Below, piece after piece: positions 50,850 to 60,700 of a DNA stretch of 64,000 bases. Both the position numbers and the translations under genes were made by a program. Numbering within the stretch: position 1 is the stretch's first letter; each line of letters opens with the position of its first letter. The stretch spans positions 1 to 64,000 of the forward strand of contig DATMXP010000027.1 of NCBI GenBank assembly GCA_035561515.1, read 5' to 3'. This DNA comes from Terriglobales bacterium. GTDB taxonomy: Bacteria > Acidobacteriota > Terriglobia > Terriglobales > Acidobacteriaceae. Under the pieces are notes generated by a model that saw only the letters and a program-made list of their open reading frames with translations, did no database searches and had not been told where the DNA came from.

Positions 50850-52379
50850 TCAGTGCAGCAACTCTAGCTCCGCTACAAAAGGCGACGCAGGTAACCCCTC
50901 CTGATTCGCAAGATTACATTGCGCATTGTTTGCCCAACCGTATCGTACCGAGATTGGTTCCGCAACGGCATAACTGCTTACGATTACAGATGGTCCCTCA
51001 ATTCGGGCATCGGCAGGGAAGAACTTGCCGTCTTGTCCCGCTATCTCAAACCCGATGACGCCCTCCGAGGTGTTTCTCAATCCTTTTGCATGATCGAATG
51101 TCACACGCAAGGCATTCGGCTCGCGAGTAATCTGGCTGAACAGCGGGCCTGAAAACTCCAGTTTTTCTCCGTATGTGATCGCGCGAGCAGCTAATGCCAG
51201 GCGGTGGCCAACGGTCTTCTTATCCAGCGGGTGGACATCATCGGGATTGCCGACATCCACCGTAACCGCCATACCGGTGTTTCTCAGTGCAAGGGCGCTG
51301 CGCTGGCCTTCGCGAACTGTGGGCCAGTCCTCTTCCGGAGTTGAGGTGTAGTTAGCAAGCTGAACGTACAGGAAAGGAAAGTCTCCGATAGCCCAGCGGC
51401 GGCGCCAGTCTCGGATAAGCGTTTCAAACACTCGGCCATAGAGCTGCGGGTATCTGTCGAGTTTCGAATTGCTCTCACCCTGGTACCAGATCACTCCCCT
51501 GATCGGGAAAGGCGTCAACGGTGCAATCATCGCATTGAATAGAGCGCTAGGCTGCCAGATGTGCAGGTCTGGTCGCCACGGAACCTTCGGCCACGGGGCA
51601 CCCTTTGCCTTCGCTGCTTCGATAAGGACCGATTCGAGCTTCGCCCGACGCGCCCAGTCTGGTTGCTGCTCCATCCGGAGGGCGTAGCTCAACATTACGG
51701 GGTTAAGTGCTGGTTCGGATGCTAATGCCGCCAAACTCGTCCACGCCTCTGCGATCGTGCCGCCCCAATAGCTGCCGATCACTCCGACAGGTACGCCCTG
51801 TGATGATTGAGTCTCGCGCGCAAAGTAGTAGGCAATAGCCGAGAAGTCTCGCGCCGACTCCGGTGAGCAGGCACGCCAGCCTTTGGAAGCCACGTCTTCC
51901 TGGGAAGTATCCGCGTACTTTTTGATTACTTCGAACAGCCGAATGTTCGGGCAATTCGCATTGGCCACTTCGGCCGGTCCGTTTGCCGCCTTGATCAACG
52001 GCCATTCCATATTAGATTGGCCCGATGCGACCCAAACGTCTCCGACAAGGATGTCACGAATGACAATGGTGTTCGCACCGCGAATAACTGCTTCAAATGG
52101 TCCGCCTGCCGGTTGAGCTTTGAGATATATGTTCCAATGACCGATTTCATCGGCTACGGTTGACTTTTCCTCGTCTCGAAAAGCAACGGTGATGCGCTCT
52201 TTCGCGTTGGCCATGCCCCAGAAGTGCACGGGCAGATCTCGTTGCAAGACCATCCCGTCCGAGAGCACGGCAGGAACGGTGACATCCGCTAAGGCTGGAA
52301 CAGCCAAAGCAATTAGGACGAGGCACCACAACACGAATGACCGTTGGGTTAGGCGCTCAAAACGCAAAAGCGATTTCAT
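50850..52379 (-). CDS. Exported sialate O-acetylesterase-family (SASA) carbohydrate esterase
   Basis: The 509-residue protein has a signal peptide (SFVLWCLVLIALAVPALA) followed by an N-terminal beta domain (PAVLSDGMVLQRDLPVHFWG). The SGNH-type catalytic domain has Ser in VASGQSNMEWPL, the oxyanion Gly/Asn in GVIGSYWGGTIAEAW and VIWYQGESNSKLDRY, and the Asp/His pair in DVGNPDDVHPLDKK. The family removes O-acetyl groups from sialic acid, and members from plant-degrading bacteria act on acetylated xyloglucan. No sialic acid genes are present here, so a plant glycan seems the likelier target. It heads the esterase-lacI-fucP gene run and diverges from GH5 near a degenerate operator. Confidence 0.9.
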   Translation of the reverse strand: MKSLLRFERLTQRSFVLWCLVLIALAVPALADVTVPAVLSDGMVLQRDLPVHFWGMANAKERITVAFRDEEKSTVADEIGHWNIYLKAQPAGGPFEAVIRGANTIVIRDILVGDVWVASGQSNMEWPLIKAANGPAEVANANCPNIRLFEVIKKYADTSQEDVASKGWRACSPESARDFSAIAYYFARETQSSQGVPVGVIGSYWGGTIAEAWTSLAALASEPALNPVMLSYALRMEQQPDWARRAKLESVLIEAAKAKGAPWPKVPWRPDLHIWQPSALFNAMIAPLTPFPIRGVIWYQGESNSKLDRYPQLYGRVFETLIRDWRRRWAIGDFPFLYVQLANYTSTPEEDWPTVREGQRSALALRNTGMAVTVDVGNPDDVHPLDKKTVGHRLALAARAITYGEKLEFSGPLFSQITREPNALRVTFDHAKGLRNTSEGVIGFEIAGQDGKFFPADARIEGPSVIVSSYAVAEPISVRYGWANNAQCNLANQEGLPASPFVAELELLH

Positions 52380-52401
52380 CGAGCCTACATTATGTCCTAG
52401 T

Positions 52402-52415
52402 TGATATCGTTCCCA
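52402..52415. promoter_or_regulatory. Degenerate LacI-type operator (esterase/GH5 divergent promoter)
   Basis: TGATATCGTTCCCA keeps the left half and the central CG of the palindrome but loses most of the right half. It lies 22 bases before the esterase start. Its location in a divergent promoter of the same locus argues for a weak site; chance cannot be excluded. Confidence 0.4.
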
Positions 52416-52493
52416 AAGCCTTCTTTTTGCGGGTATGATGCTCTGCTCGTCTTCTTCGAGCAGAGACTTTACAAGTATTGGGTACTGATAATT

Positions 52494-53651
52494 ATGCGGA
52501 AATTCTTCCTCGTACTTTTATTCGCGGCTCCATTCCTTTTCGCCCAAAACCCATCATTCCCAAGACCAGGTACGGAGATTGCCGCACGCAGGCTGGAACG
52601 GATCCGACACGGGGTCAACCTTAGCCACTGGTTTGCCCAACTCGGTAGCGAAACTCCGTACGACGCCAGGCACTTCGGTACCTACAACACGTCAAAAGAC
52701 ATCGAACTTATCGCAAGGACAGGATTCGATCATGTTCGGCTCACGTTTAACCCTGAGCCGCTGATGCTGCCAAACGGAGAGCTCGAGCCTGCGATGCTCC
52801 AGGCGCTGGATGCCGCGGTTGATACCGTGCTGGCAAACGGTCTAAACGTCATATTGGACGCCCATCCGGAGAGCCCGTTCAAGCAGCGGCTCTCGGTCGA
52901 TTTCGCCAGCAGGAAGGCATTCGTCATCTTCTGGCAGAAATTCGCGCTGCACGAACTTCGCAGAGATCCAGAGCGAGTCTTTTTTGAGCTGCTCAACGAG
53001 CCCGAATTTGAGAGTTCCGACGAATGGTCCCAGTATCAGAATCAGATCGTCTCGGGCGTTCGCGCAGTAGACCGTCAGCATACGTTGATTCTTGGCGGGG
53101 CTAAATGGTCTGGGATGTGGGAGCTGTTGCACATAACGCCCTCCGAGGACGGCAACGTCATCTACAACTTTCATTACTATGACCCGCATACTTTCACTCA
53201 TCAGGGCGCAACTTGGTCCATGAAGTGGCTCATTCCGCTTCGGGGTCTTCGCTATCCGGCTGTTCAGGATCAGAAGAAATTGGCTGATGCGCAACCAACG
53301 CTCGAAGGGAAGTTGGGCGTCATTCATTATGGATTCGATTCGTGGGGATTCGACCGCATCAGCCAGGAGATCGGAGTTGCTGCCGACTGGACTCGCCTCA
53401 ACCATGTTGTTCTGACCTGTAATGAATTTGGAGTCTACCGCCGTTTCACCGAGCCGGTGGATCGCGAAAAGTGGTTATCCGACGTCCGCACAGCACTCGA
53501 GAAGAACGGCATCGGATGGACGATCTGGGATTACGCCGGAGGCTTTGGAGTGGTCGTCCGCGAGAACGGAAAGACGAACGTTGATACGGGAATCGTAAAA
53601 GCTCTGGCGCTTTCTCCCAAGAAACCCGGAGCAGTGTCAGCAGGAAACTGA
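52494..53651 (+). CDS. Exported GH5 endo-glycanase (cellulase-like)
   Basis: The product has 385 residues. ATG 52494 is chosen because it begins a clean signal peptide (FFLVLLFAAPFLFAQ); the frame extends back to 52401 but that reading includes the operator-like site and a non-signal leader. GH5 motifs are present: RRLERIRHGVNLSHWFAQ, GFDHVRLTFNPE, the acid/base Glu in FFELLNEPEF and the nucleophile Glu in VVLTCNEFGVYRR. It should cut internal beta-1,4-glucan, xyloglucan or mannan bonds; the subfamily cannot be fixed by eye. It diverges from the acetylesterase gene and converges on the ROK gene. Confidence 0.9.
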   Translation: MRKFFLVLLFAAPFLFAQNPSFPRPGTEIAARRLERIRHGVNLSHWFAQLGSETPYDARHFGTYNTSKDIELIARTGFDHVRLTFNPEPLMLPNGELEPAMLQALDAAVDTVLANGLNVILDAHPESPFKQRLSVDFASRKAFVIFWQKFALHELRRDPERVFFELLNEPEFESSDEWSQYQNQIVSGVRAVDRQHTLILGGAKWSGMWELLHITPSEDGNVIYNFHYYDPHTFTHQGATWSMKWLIPLRGLRYPAVQDQKKLADAQPTLEGKLGVIHYGFDSWGFDRISQEIGVAADWTRLNHVVLTCNEFGVYRRFTEPVDREKWLSDVRTALEKNGIGWTIWDYAGGFGVVVRENGKTNVDTGIVKALALSPKKPGAVSAGN

Positions 53652-53671
53652 TTGCCAACGGAAGCGCCGCT

Positions 53672-54589
53672 TCACCGTGCTGCTGCGTGCTCTCTGGAAT
53701 TCATGTAACTGATCCCGGCGCCGACAAGTGGAGCCTTGTCAAACAGCGCCGAAACTTCAACGGAACACGTCGCAGGAAGGCATCTCCTGGTATGAGGCAG
53801 GAATAACTTGGAACTCCGTGCGATCGAACCGCCCACGATAATGCGTTTCGGGCGAAATGCCCCGCTGACAGCCGCCAGAACTTGCCCGAGCGCAACACCA
53901 AACTCAGCGAACGCGGCTGTGGCATCAGCATGTTCACCTGCTAATCGTGCAATTTCATAAACCGGTCGGGTTTCTCCTGTCCGTTGCCAGTAGGCCCGCT
54001 GGATTGCGCGAGTAGAGACAACTTCCTCCGCAATGCGCCCGTCCCAAGGAAGATTCCAGATCTCTCCCCCTTTCGGAATTCCCTCGCCCTCTTTGAGCAC
54101 AATCCCGTTCACTGCGAATGCAGCCCCAATTCCGGTTCCGAGCGTGACACCGATCACGCGTGTGTAGTCGCCGTTCATCAGCTTCCGGTGGCTGAGTTCG
54201 CCGAGCAGGAATGCCTCAGCGTCATTTACAAAGTGAATGTTGCCAGGATCAATCCCAAACTGAGTAGAAATCCCCGTGCGGAAGTTTGCACCGTACAGAT
54301 TCGACAACTTGTGACGATACCGACAAACTCCGCTCAAATGATCGAACGGGTTCGGCAGGGCCATTGCAATGGCTTCTACATCTGCCCTCTCCTGGATCCT
54401 GCCAGCGAGTCCGTTCCGTAGCTCGCTCAGCTTCGCCATGAAGCCGTCGGGAGTGATGGTGTCCTCCATCGACACGGACTGTACCGGCCCGATCTCTTCC
54501 GAACTCGAATCAAAGAGAGCCGACGAGATGTGACTTCCGCCGACATCGAAGGTCAGTAACTGCACATAGTCTCCCGAACCCAGGTTCAT
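53672..54589 (-). CDS. ROK family sugar kinase lacking the zinc motif
   Basis: The 305-residue protein is ROK-like: the phosphate-binding start LLTFDVGGSHISSALF, the catalytic Asp in IHFVNDAEAFLLGEL and a second phosphate motif GVTLGTGIGAAFAV. The CxCGxxGC zinc site is missing; the corresponding stretch reads GGEIWNLPWDGRIAEEVV and the usual GEIGH His is Asn. It could be a kinase that has lost the structural zinc, as in some beta-glucoside kinases, or a sugar-binding relative. Its ATG lies two bases after the beta-mannosidase stop, so it is translationally coupled to that gene, which suggests that it handles mannose or the disaccharide product. Confidence 0.83.
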   Translation of the reverse strand: MNLGSGDYVQLLTFDVGGSHISSALFDSSSEEIGPVQSVSMEDTITPDGFMAKLSELRNGLAGRIQERADVEAIAMALPNPFDHLSGVCRYRHKLSNLYGANFRTGISTQFGIDPGNIHFVNDAEAFLLGELSHRKLMNGDYTRVIGVTLGTGIGAAFAVNGIVLKEGEGIPKGGEIWNLPWDGRIAEEVVSTRAIQRAYWQRTGETRPVYEIARLAGEHADATAAFAEFGVALGQVLAAVSGAFRPKRIIVGGSIARSSKLFLPHTRRCLPATCSVEVSALFDKAPLVGAGISYMNSREHAAAR

Positions 54590-54591
54590 CT

Positions 54592-57264
54592 CTACTGCGC
54601 CGTACGCGCCGTTACGGCCGGCGCGGATGCATCAGTTACATTATTCACGGTCAAGGCTTTCTGCAGCGCGTCAATGGATGCCGTCGTTTCTAAGGTGACG
54701 GTCCGTGTTTCTCCCGGCAGCAGATCGAAGTAATTATCTGAAGCCTGCACCATCAAATCGCCAAACGTGAATCCAACCGCCTTGGCAAAGACAGGCGCAC
54801 TCAGGCTCAGCACGGGTTTTCCGTCTACCTGGCTGAGTTTAGCTTCCACGTTCGCATGAGGAAGCTGAAGGTCTCGCGTTACTCCGAAAAGCACCACGTT
54901 CCGGCTTATTGCTTTTCCGTCCCGTACCAAGTCATACACTGCGAATACCTGGCGTGGGTCGGCATTCCCCAGGAGGGTCTTTTCCTCCACGGTGCCGATC
55001 ACGGTGCTGGACTGCGCCAGTGCATCGACCGGGTGTACAGATTCCGACAACAACTTCCCGTCGAATGCCATGAGCCGCTGACGAACCGTCCCCTTCAGCG
55101 GCTGCAGTTTGTCGTTGATCACAAAGATTTCAATCTTCCCATCATGACGGAAGGGCGAAACAATCTGATCGTCATAGAAGCGAACGGCGTAGTAATGCAG
55201 TGCTTTCCATCTGCCCGTGTAGTCGATACTCGACCACGATGCGACCGGCCAGCAGTCGTTCAACTGCCAGTAAAGAGATCCCATGTTCCTCGGACGCAGC
55301 CTCCGCAGATGCTCTGCAGCTGTCTTGATGGCCTCTGCCTGCAACACCTGGCTCATGTAGACAAACGACGGAAAATCCTTCGGTTCCCGGTATTCGCGCA
55401 GCATGTAGGCCAGGATCCGCTCATTGCCGCCGGTGTTCTTTTGGTGTCCTTGCATCGTACGCGAGTTGATCGCAAATTCATCGGGTTGTGCGAAGGTGCG
55501 AATCGTCGCCATCTCTGGGAATGACTGGAACCCGTACTCCGACATGAAACGCGGAAGTTGTTTTGTGTAATCCTCGATGGGGTTCAGGGCGTGCCAGACT
55601 GACCAATAGTGCACATCCCCGTTGCTCTGCCCATCAGGATTTGGCTCGAAGTTGGAACCCGGAGAACTCGGCCAATATGGAAGATCGGGTGCATATTCCC
55701 GCACCGCACTCTTCAGAATGTCCCGGAATAGGACCACGTAGTCCTGCCAGATACGTTCGCGCTCCTCTGGAGGCACGGAGTTCTTGAAGTACATCCGGTC
55801 TCCCCAATTCTTCCACCCTGTTTCGGTCTCGTTGTTGCCGCACCAGAGAACTACACTCGGGTGATTGCGAAGCCGTTTGATGTTATCGATCGCCTCTTGC
55901 CTCACGTTCTCTTGGAATTCGGCATCACCCGGCACGAGCGCGCCGCCGAACATGAAGTCCTGCCAAACCAGGATTCCAAGCTCATCGCACAGTTCGTAAA
56001 GCACGTCATTCTCGTATGCGCCTCCGCCCCATTCGCGGATCATATTCATATGTGCGGCGCGCGCATCGAGGAGTATCTTCCGGTACCGTTCCGGTGTGAC
56101 TCGCGGCAGGAAACTATCAAACGGAATGACATTTGCGCCTTTGGCAAACACCGGAATTCCATTCACCACAAACTCAAAACTCTTCCCCCACTGGTCTTTC
56201 TGGCGACGGAGTTCCACGGACCTCAATCCGCTCAGTACTTCGCGACGGTCTTGCTCTTTCGAGCCCCGGACCACCACTGAAAACTTGTAGCGATCCTGAT
56301 TCCCGTAACCGGCCGGATACCACAATTTCGGCGAAGCAATCCTGATAGGAACATCCACGACATTGGTTCCCGCGTTCAACTTCGTGCTCACCGAGGCTGT
56401 GTCGGTCGAGACTCCGGGGGCGCCATATTCGACTGTGACCTTCGCCACCTGTGGAACAGAAGATTCCACCTCAACCTGAGCTCTTATCTGCGCTTCTTCC
56501 GTTCGAATCCGATCCTGACGGATGTACACGTCGCTAATACGAAGCCCGTCCCACGATTCCAGGTGTACCGGCCGCCAGATTCCCAATGTCACGAACCGCG
56601 GTCCCCAATCCCATCCGTAGTGATAAGGAGCTTTTCTCGTGAACGGATCTGTAGGGATGCCTCTCTCCGCGCCCGTTTGCGCGGTATTAACGGACAACAG
56701 GTGATAGGGAAGCTTCTCCAGTTTTGGCAGCAGCTTCATCACCGGCGAACGAAAGACAATGCGCAGCGTGTTTGCTCCCGCTTGCAGGTCCTTCTTGCAC
56801 TCCACGCGCCAGGTTCGAAACATATTCTCCGAATTCAGAATGTTATGACCGTTCAGCCACACTTCGGCGAATGTGTCCAGTCCGTCGAACACCAACTCAA
56901 CGTGCTCGCGGCCGAGTGTTGTCTGGTCCACCGTGAACTCAGTCTGGTATTCCCAATCCGTCAGCCCAATCCATTGCAATTGATACTCATTGGTCTGATA
57001 GAACGGATCTGGGATCAGTTTGTTCTCCAACAAGTCCGTTTGCACCACTCCCGGCACCGACGCAGCGCGCCATTCCCGGAACGCCGGTTGTACTTCCTCG
57101 GATAGTGCGCGAAATCTCCAGCCTTCATGAATTGTGCGGCTTTGCACCGCCGCGATACCGAATGTGCACACGCAAATCATAAAGATCAACAGGCAGGCTG
57201 GAAGCTCGAGTCGTTTCAGGGCAGCACGAGGGCTGCCGAGCGGTAAGCCGAGGATCATCTGCAA
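54592..57264 (-). CDS. Exported GH2 beta-mannosidase
   Basis: The 890-residue protein has a signal peptide (LLIFMICVCTFGIAAVQ). The sugar-binding domain contains PYHYGWDWGPRFVTLGIWRP, a stretch characteristic of the mannosidase branch of GH2 (MANBA-like), not of beta-galactosidases. The barrel carries the acid/base Glu in LWCGNNETETGW and the nucleophile Glu in FMSEYGFQSFPEM. C-terminal beta domains complete the fold. It releases beta-mannose from the reducing side of N-glycan cores or from mannan oligosaccharides. An operator palindrome lies 76 bases before its start at 57340, and a ROK kinase gene follows after two bases. Confidence 0.92.
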   Translation of the reverse strand: MQMILGLPLGSPRAALKRLELPACLLIFMICVCTFGIAAVQSRTIHEGWRFRALSEEVQPAFREWRAASVPGVVQTDLLENKLIPDPFYQTNEYQLQWIGLTDWEYQTEFTVDQTTLGREHVELVFDGLDTFAEVWLNGHNILNSENMFRTWRVECKKDLQAGANTLRIVFRSPVMKLLPKLEKLPYHLLSVNTAQTGAERGIPTDPFTRKAPYHYGWDWGPRFVTLGIWRPVHLESWDGLRISDVYIRQDRIRTEEAQIRAQVEVESSVPQVAKVTVEYGAPGVSTDTASVSTKLNAGTNVVDVPIRIASPKLWYPAGYGNQDRYKFSVVVRGSKEQDRREVLSGLRSVELRRQKDQWGKSFEFVVNGIPVFAKGANVIPFDSFLPRVTPERYRKILLDARAAHMNMIREWGGGAYENDVLYELCDELGILVWQDFMFGGALVPGDAEFQENVRQEAIDNIKRLRNHPSVVLWCGNNETETGWKNWGDRMYFKNSVPPEERERIWQDYVVLFRDILKSAVREYAPDLPYWPSSPGSNFEPNPDGQSNGDVHYWSVWHALNPIEDYTKQLPRFMSEYGFQSFPEMATIRTFAQPDEFAINSRTMQGHQKNTGGNERILAYMLREYREPKDFPSFVYMSQVLQAEAIKTAAEHLRRLRPRNMGSLYWQLNDCWPVASWSSIDYTGRWKALHYYAVRFYDDQIVSPFRHDGKIEIFVINDKLQPLKGTVRQRLMAFDGKLLSESVHPVDALAQSSTVIGTVEEKTLLGNADPRQVFAVYDLVRDGKAISRNVVLFGVTRDLQLPHANVEAKLSQVDGKPVLSLSAPVFAKAVGFTFGDLMVQASDNYFDLLPGETRTVTLETTASIDALQKALTVNNVTDASAPAVTARTAQ

Positions 57265-57339
57265 ACCTCGCGTGGATCAAAATTTTCAATTTACGGCTCG
57301 GAGATTCGAAAGGTCTCATAGCCAAAGCGCGGATGTCAA

Positions 57340-57353
57340 TGATATCGATATCA
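57340..57353. promoter_or_regulatory. LacI-type operator TGATATCGATATCA (GH2 side)
   Basis: Identical, base for base, to the operator at 41142-41155, 16 kb away. It lies 76 bases upstream of the GH2 start codon. Confidence 0.75.
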
Positions 57354-57531
57354 GTTTGCGGCCATCCCCGAGATAGTGCATATCCCCAAGTGCGGAATGC
57401 GGTACCTCGGTACATCGCCGTAACGATGAAGGCAAATCGCCTTTCGGCACGCTTATCGCTACTCTTTGGCTCCAGTTCACTGCAACGTGCACTGGGCATC
57501 CGGCGGTTCTCAGCGGGCCTCGGTACCCTCT

Positions 57532-57545
57532 TGATATCGGTATCA
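57532..57545. promoter_or_regulatory. LacI-type operator TGATATCGGTATCA (TonB receptor side)
   Basis: A one-base variant of the palindrome, 156 bases before the receptor start and just upstream of a weak TTGACT promoter element. Together with the copy at 57340 it flanks the GH2/receptor regulatory region. Confidence 0.7.
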
Positions 57546-57700
57546 ACAGCAAAAAGTTTGTATTTTCCCTTGACTTGGAGAATGTCCCGGGATTACCTTC
57601 GGACGATTTCAGAGACGCCGTACAGGCGCGGGGTTTGTCGTTGTCGCTGTAGTAGTCGGCACACAATTGGCTGCATCTTGGATCACCGTTGGAGGTAAAT

Positions 57701-60700
57701 ATGAAGCGCCTTGAGCCCGCAGGGTGCGCGGTTCGCCACCCAGGGGGATTATGGAAGTTCGTCCTACTTACAGCGTTGCTGCTGATCATCGCAGCAACCT
57801 CGACAAACGTGTTCGCACAGGTTGCGTCAGGCACGCTGAGCGGAACGGTTCTCGATAACAGCGGAGCGGTTGTCGCGAACGCGACCATCGTCCTCACTAA
57901 CGACGCTTCGCACGTCACCCGCGACACCACATCCAACTCGGTTGGATTTTTCAATTTCTCCGCCATTCCGCCGGGTACCTATAGTGCAAAGGTTACTGCC
58001 CAAGGTTTCGCCCCAATCCAGTACGACAATCTTGTGTTCAGCCAGGGCGAACACCGTAGCCTTCCCAACGTCAAACTTCGCCCGGCCGGGAAAGAAGAGA
58101 CCGTTGAGGTCATCACGTCGGCCGACCAGGTGCCAGTCGAGACCGGTGAAGGCCGACTGACCCTGAACGAAACGATGGTCACCGAAATCGCCATCACCGG
58201 GCGTAACGGTGCCGAATTGATTCGCCTCATGCCAGGTATGGGCATGAACAACGGCCTTAGTAACAAACAGTGGAATAGCGAACTGACCTCAACGGGCAAC
58301 GGCCCTCTAGGGCAGTTCTCCGCAAACGGAACCGCTCCCTACGGCGGCATGACCATGACCTCCGACGGCGCGAATATCGTCGATCCTGGTAACCAGGGCA
58401 GTCAGATCTCGAATATCAACCAGGACCAAACCCAGGAAGTTACGCTCCTGAACTCCGCCTACGGCGCTGAGTTTGCCAAAGGACCGGTCGTATTCCAGGC
58501 CTATAGCAAGAGCGGCGGCAAAAACTTCCATGGCAGCGGCTATCTCTATGCCCGTCATGATTCCATGAACGCGGAAGACTCCTACCTGAAGCAGTCAAAG
58601 CAGCCGAAGCCGAAGGAGTCGTATTACTATCCGGGAGGCACTCTCAGTGGCCCGGTGATCATTCCGGGAACGGACATTAACAAGAACCGTGACCGGCTCT
58701 TCTTCTTCGTTGGCTACGAGTACATGAAGCAGAGCCCCTCAGGCACCTTGCTTCAGACCGTGGTTCCCACCGAAGCGATGCGCAGAGGCGATTTCAGCGG
58801 CACCAACGTTCTGAACGGTGACTCTGGCAAACTGCCTTGCGACCGAACTGGATGGCCGACGGATAGCGGTTGGTGCTCGAACACACCGGCTGGTATGTCC
58901 GTCCAAAACGGCATGATTCCGCAAGCCCTCTGGGATCCGAACGGGGTTGCGCTGATGAGTCTGATGCCGCTTCCCAACCAGGATCCGGCAGCACACAATG
59001 GATACAACTACGCGTACCTGAACCAGCCGCCGTTGAACCGATGGGAACTGCGCACGAAGATCGACTTCGTGATCAACAATAACCATCGGCTGTCTGGCAC
59101 CTGGACCAAGCAGAACGAAAAGGACATTAACAATATCGGTATCTGGTGGTGGCCGAGTTCGACCATCCCCTATCCGACGTCTTTGCCGGCACAAGTCGGG
59201 TCCAACAGCCTTAGCGTGAACCTGACCAGCACGTTCGGCCCAACGATGACAAACGAGTTTGTCTTCGCTTGGTCGAAGTTCGTAAACCCGCTTCGCCCAT
59301 CGAACCCTGAAGCAATAGATCCTTCCAAGGTAGGGTTCACCGCCAAGGGAGCCTTCACTCCGAATATCGCACCCCAGATCCCCAACATCGTGAACTGGAG
59401 CTGCGGCAATGCTGGCAACAATTCCGGCTGTTTCCCGAACATTTACGGTCCGGGATTCTCCTCTGACTTCTACAACGGTGCTTTTGGTGCCGCCAAGCAG
59501 ACTCCCTCGTTCGCAAACAACCTGACCAAGGTCATCGGTTCCCACACCATGAAGTTCGGTGGCTACTGGGATATGGCGACCAACCATCAGGCGAGCGGAT
59601 ATGGCTCCTGGGCGCAGGGCATGTATGACTTCGACTGGTGGCACAACAATTCAACTTACAACCCGATTGCCGATCTCCTGATCGGGCACCCTGCGAGCTA
59701 CACGCAGGTTAGCAACGTTCCCACCTACAACACGCGCTTCCACCAGTACTCGTTGTATGCGCAGGACCAGTGGAAGGTGAATCGTCGCTTGAGCCTTACC
59801 TATGGCCTCCGGTTGGATCATGAGGGCCAGTGGTATGCCATTAACGATCACCCCGGATTTGCAGTCTGGGACGAGGCAAGCTACAGCAACAGTTCTACGG
59901 CTTCCCCGTTCTCCGGCATGAAATGGAACGCAATCGACAGCAGCATTCCAAAGTCTGGTTTCACGTCTCCGGTTTTCACGCCGGCTCCCCGCGTTGGTGC
60001 AGCCTTTGATGTATTCGGAAATGGCCAGACTGTACTTCGTGGTGGCTTCGGCATCTACTACTGGCAGTTCTCGTACAACGACATCTCCGTGGCTGCTGCC
60101 CAAGGCATGGGCATCAAGAACGTGAGCACGGGTGAGTTGTCCTCGCTGGCAGAAGCTGCAAATTATTCACCAGGGGCAGCATCGGCCTTCAATGGCAATC
60201 AGTACCTGTTAAAGCGTGGTGATGATGCTACACCTCACACCCAGAGCTGGAACGTAACGATTTCTCAGCAAATGCCACTGAAATCGTTGCTGGAAGTCAC
60301 CTACTCTGGCAATCGTTCGAGGGACATGCTGCTCACTGGTAATGGCGACCAGAGAGTGTTCTTCTCGAATATCAACAAAGTCCCTCTGGGTGCGTTCTTC
60401 GGACCGAATCCTGTCACCGGCATTACTTACGTTGAGAGTGGCGATAGCTGCGGTGCCTGGTGTGGCGTGGCTACCGGCAACGTGCCCGACGGAAACGGCT
60501 CGGGACAACGCGGTGACTACCGGCCGTACCGCAACTATGGGCAAGCTCTGAACCTTGTGTCGCACGGCAGCTATTCCAATTACCATTCTTTGCAGCTGTC
60601 CTGGCGCAAGCAAGCCGGCCTTGCCAAGTTCACCACCAACTACACCTTCAGCAAAACGCTGGGCATCCGCGACGGCCAGACGAACAACGGTAACGGCAAC

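Larger units (their letters stand above)
57265..57700. promoter_or_regulatory. Divergent promoter region between GH2 and the TonB receptor (436 bases, two operators)
   Basis: This is the only gap of more than 300 bases. It holds two copies of the locus operator (57340-57353 and 57532-57545), 179 bases apart, which could allow repression loops. A weak promoter-like TTGACT (57570-57575) follows the second copy. GGAGG (57692 region) is the receptor's ribosome binding site. No small gene or RNA is evident to me. Confidence 0.6.

Noticed and set aside
50850..52379. Sialic acid catabolism suggested by the sialate O-acetylesterase family name
   Set aside because: No sialidase, sialic acid lyase, epimerase or transporter gene is present; the family name alone does not support sialic acid use.
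58739..59644. Minus-strand open frame of 301 codons in the second TonB receptor gene
   Set aside because: Long only because GC-rich antisense frames rarely stop; no motif or start signal.
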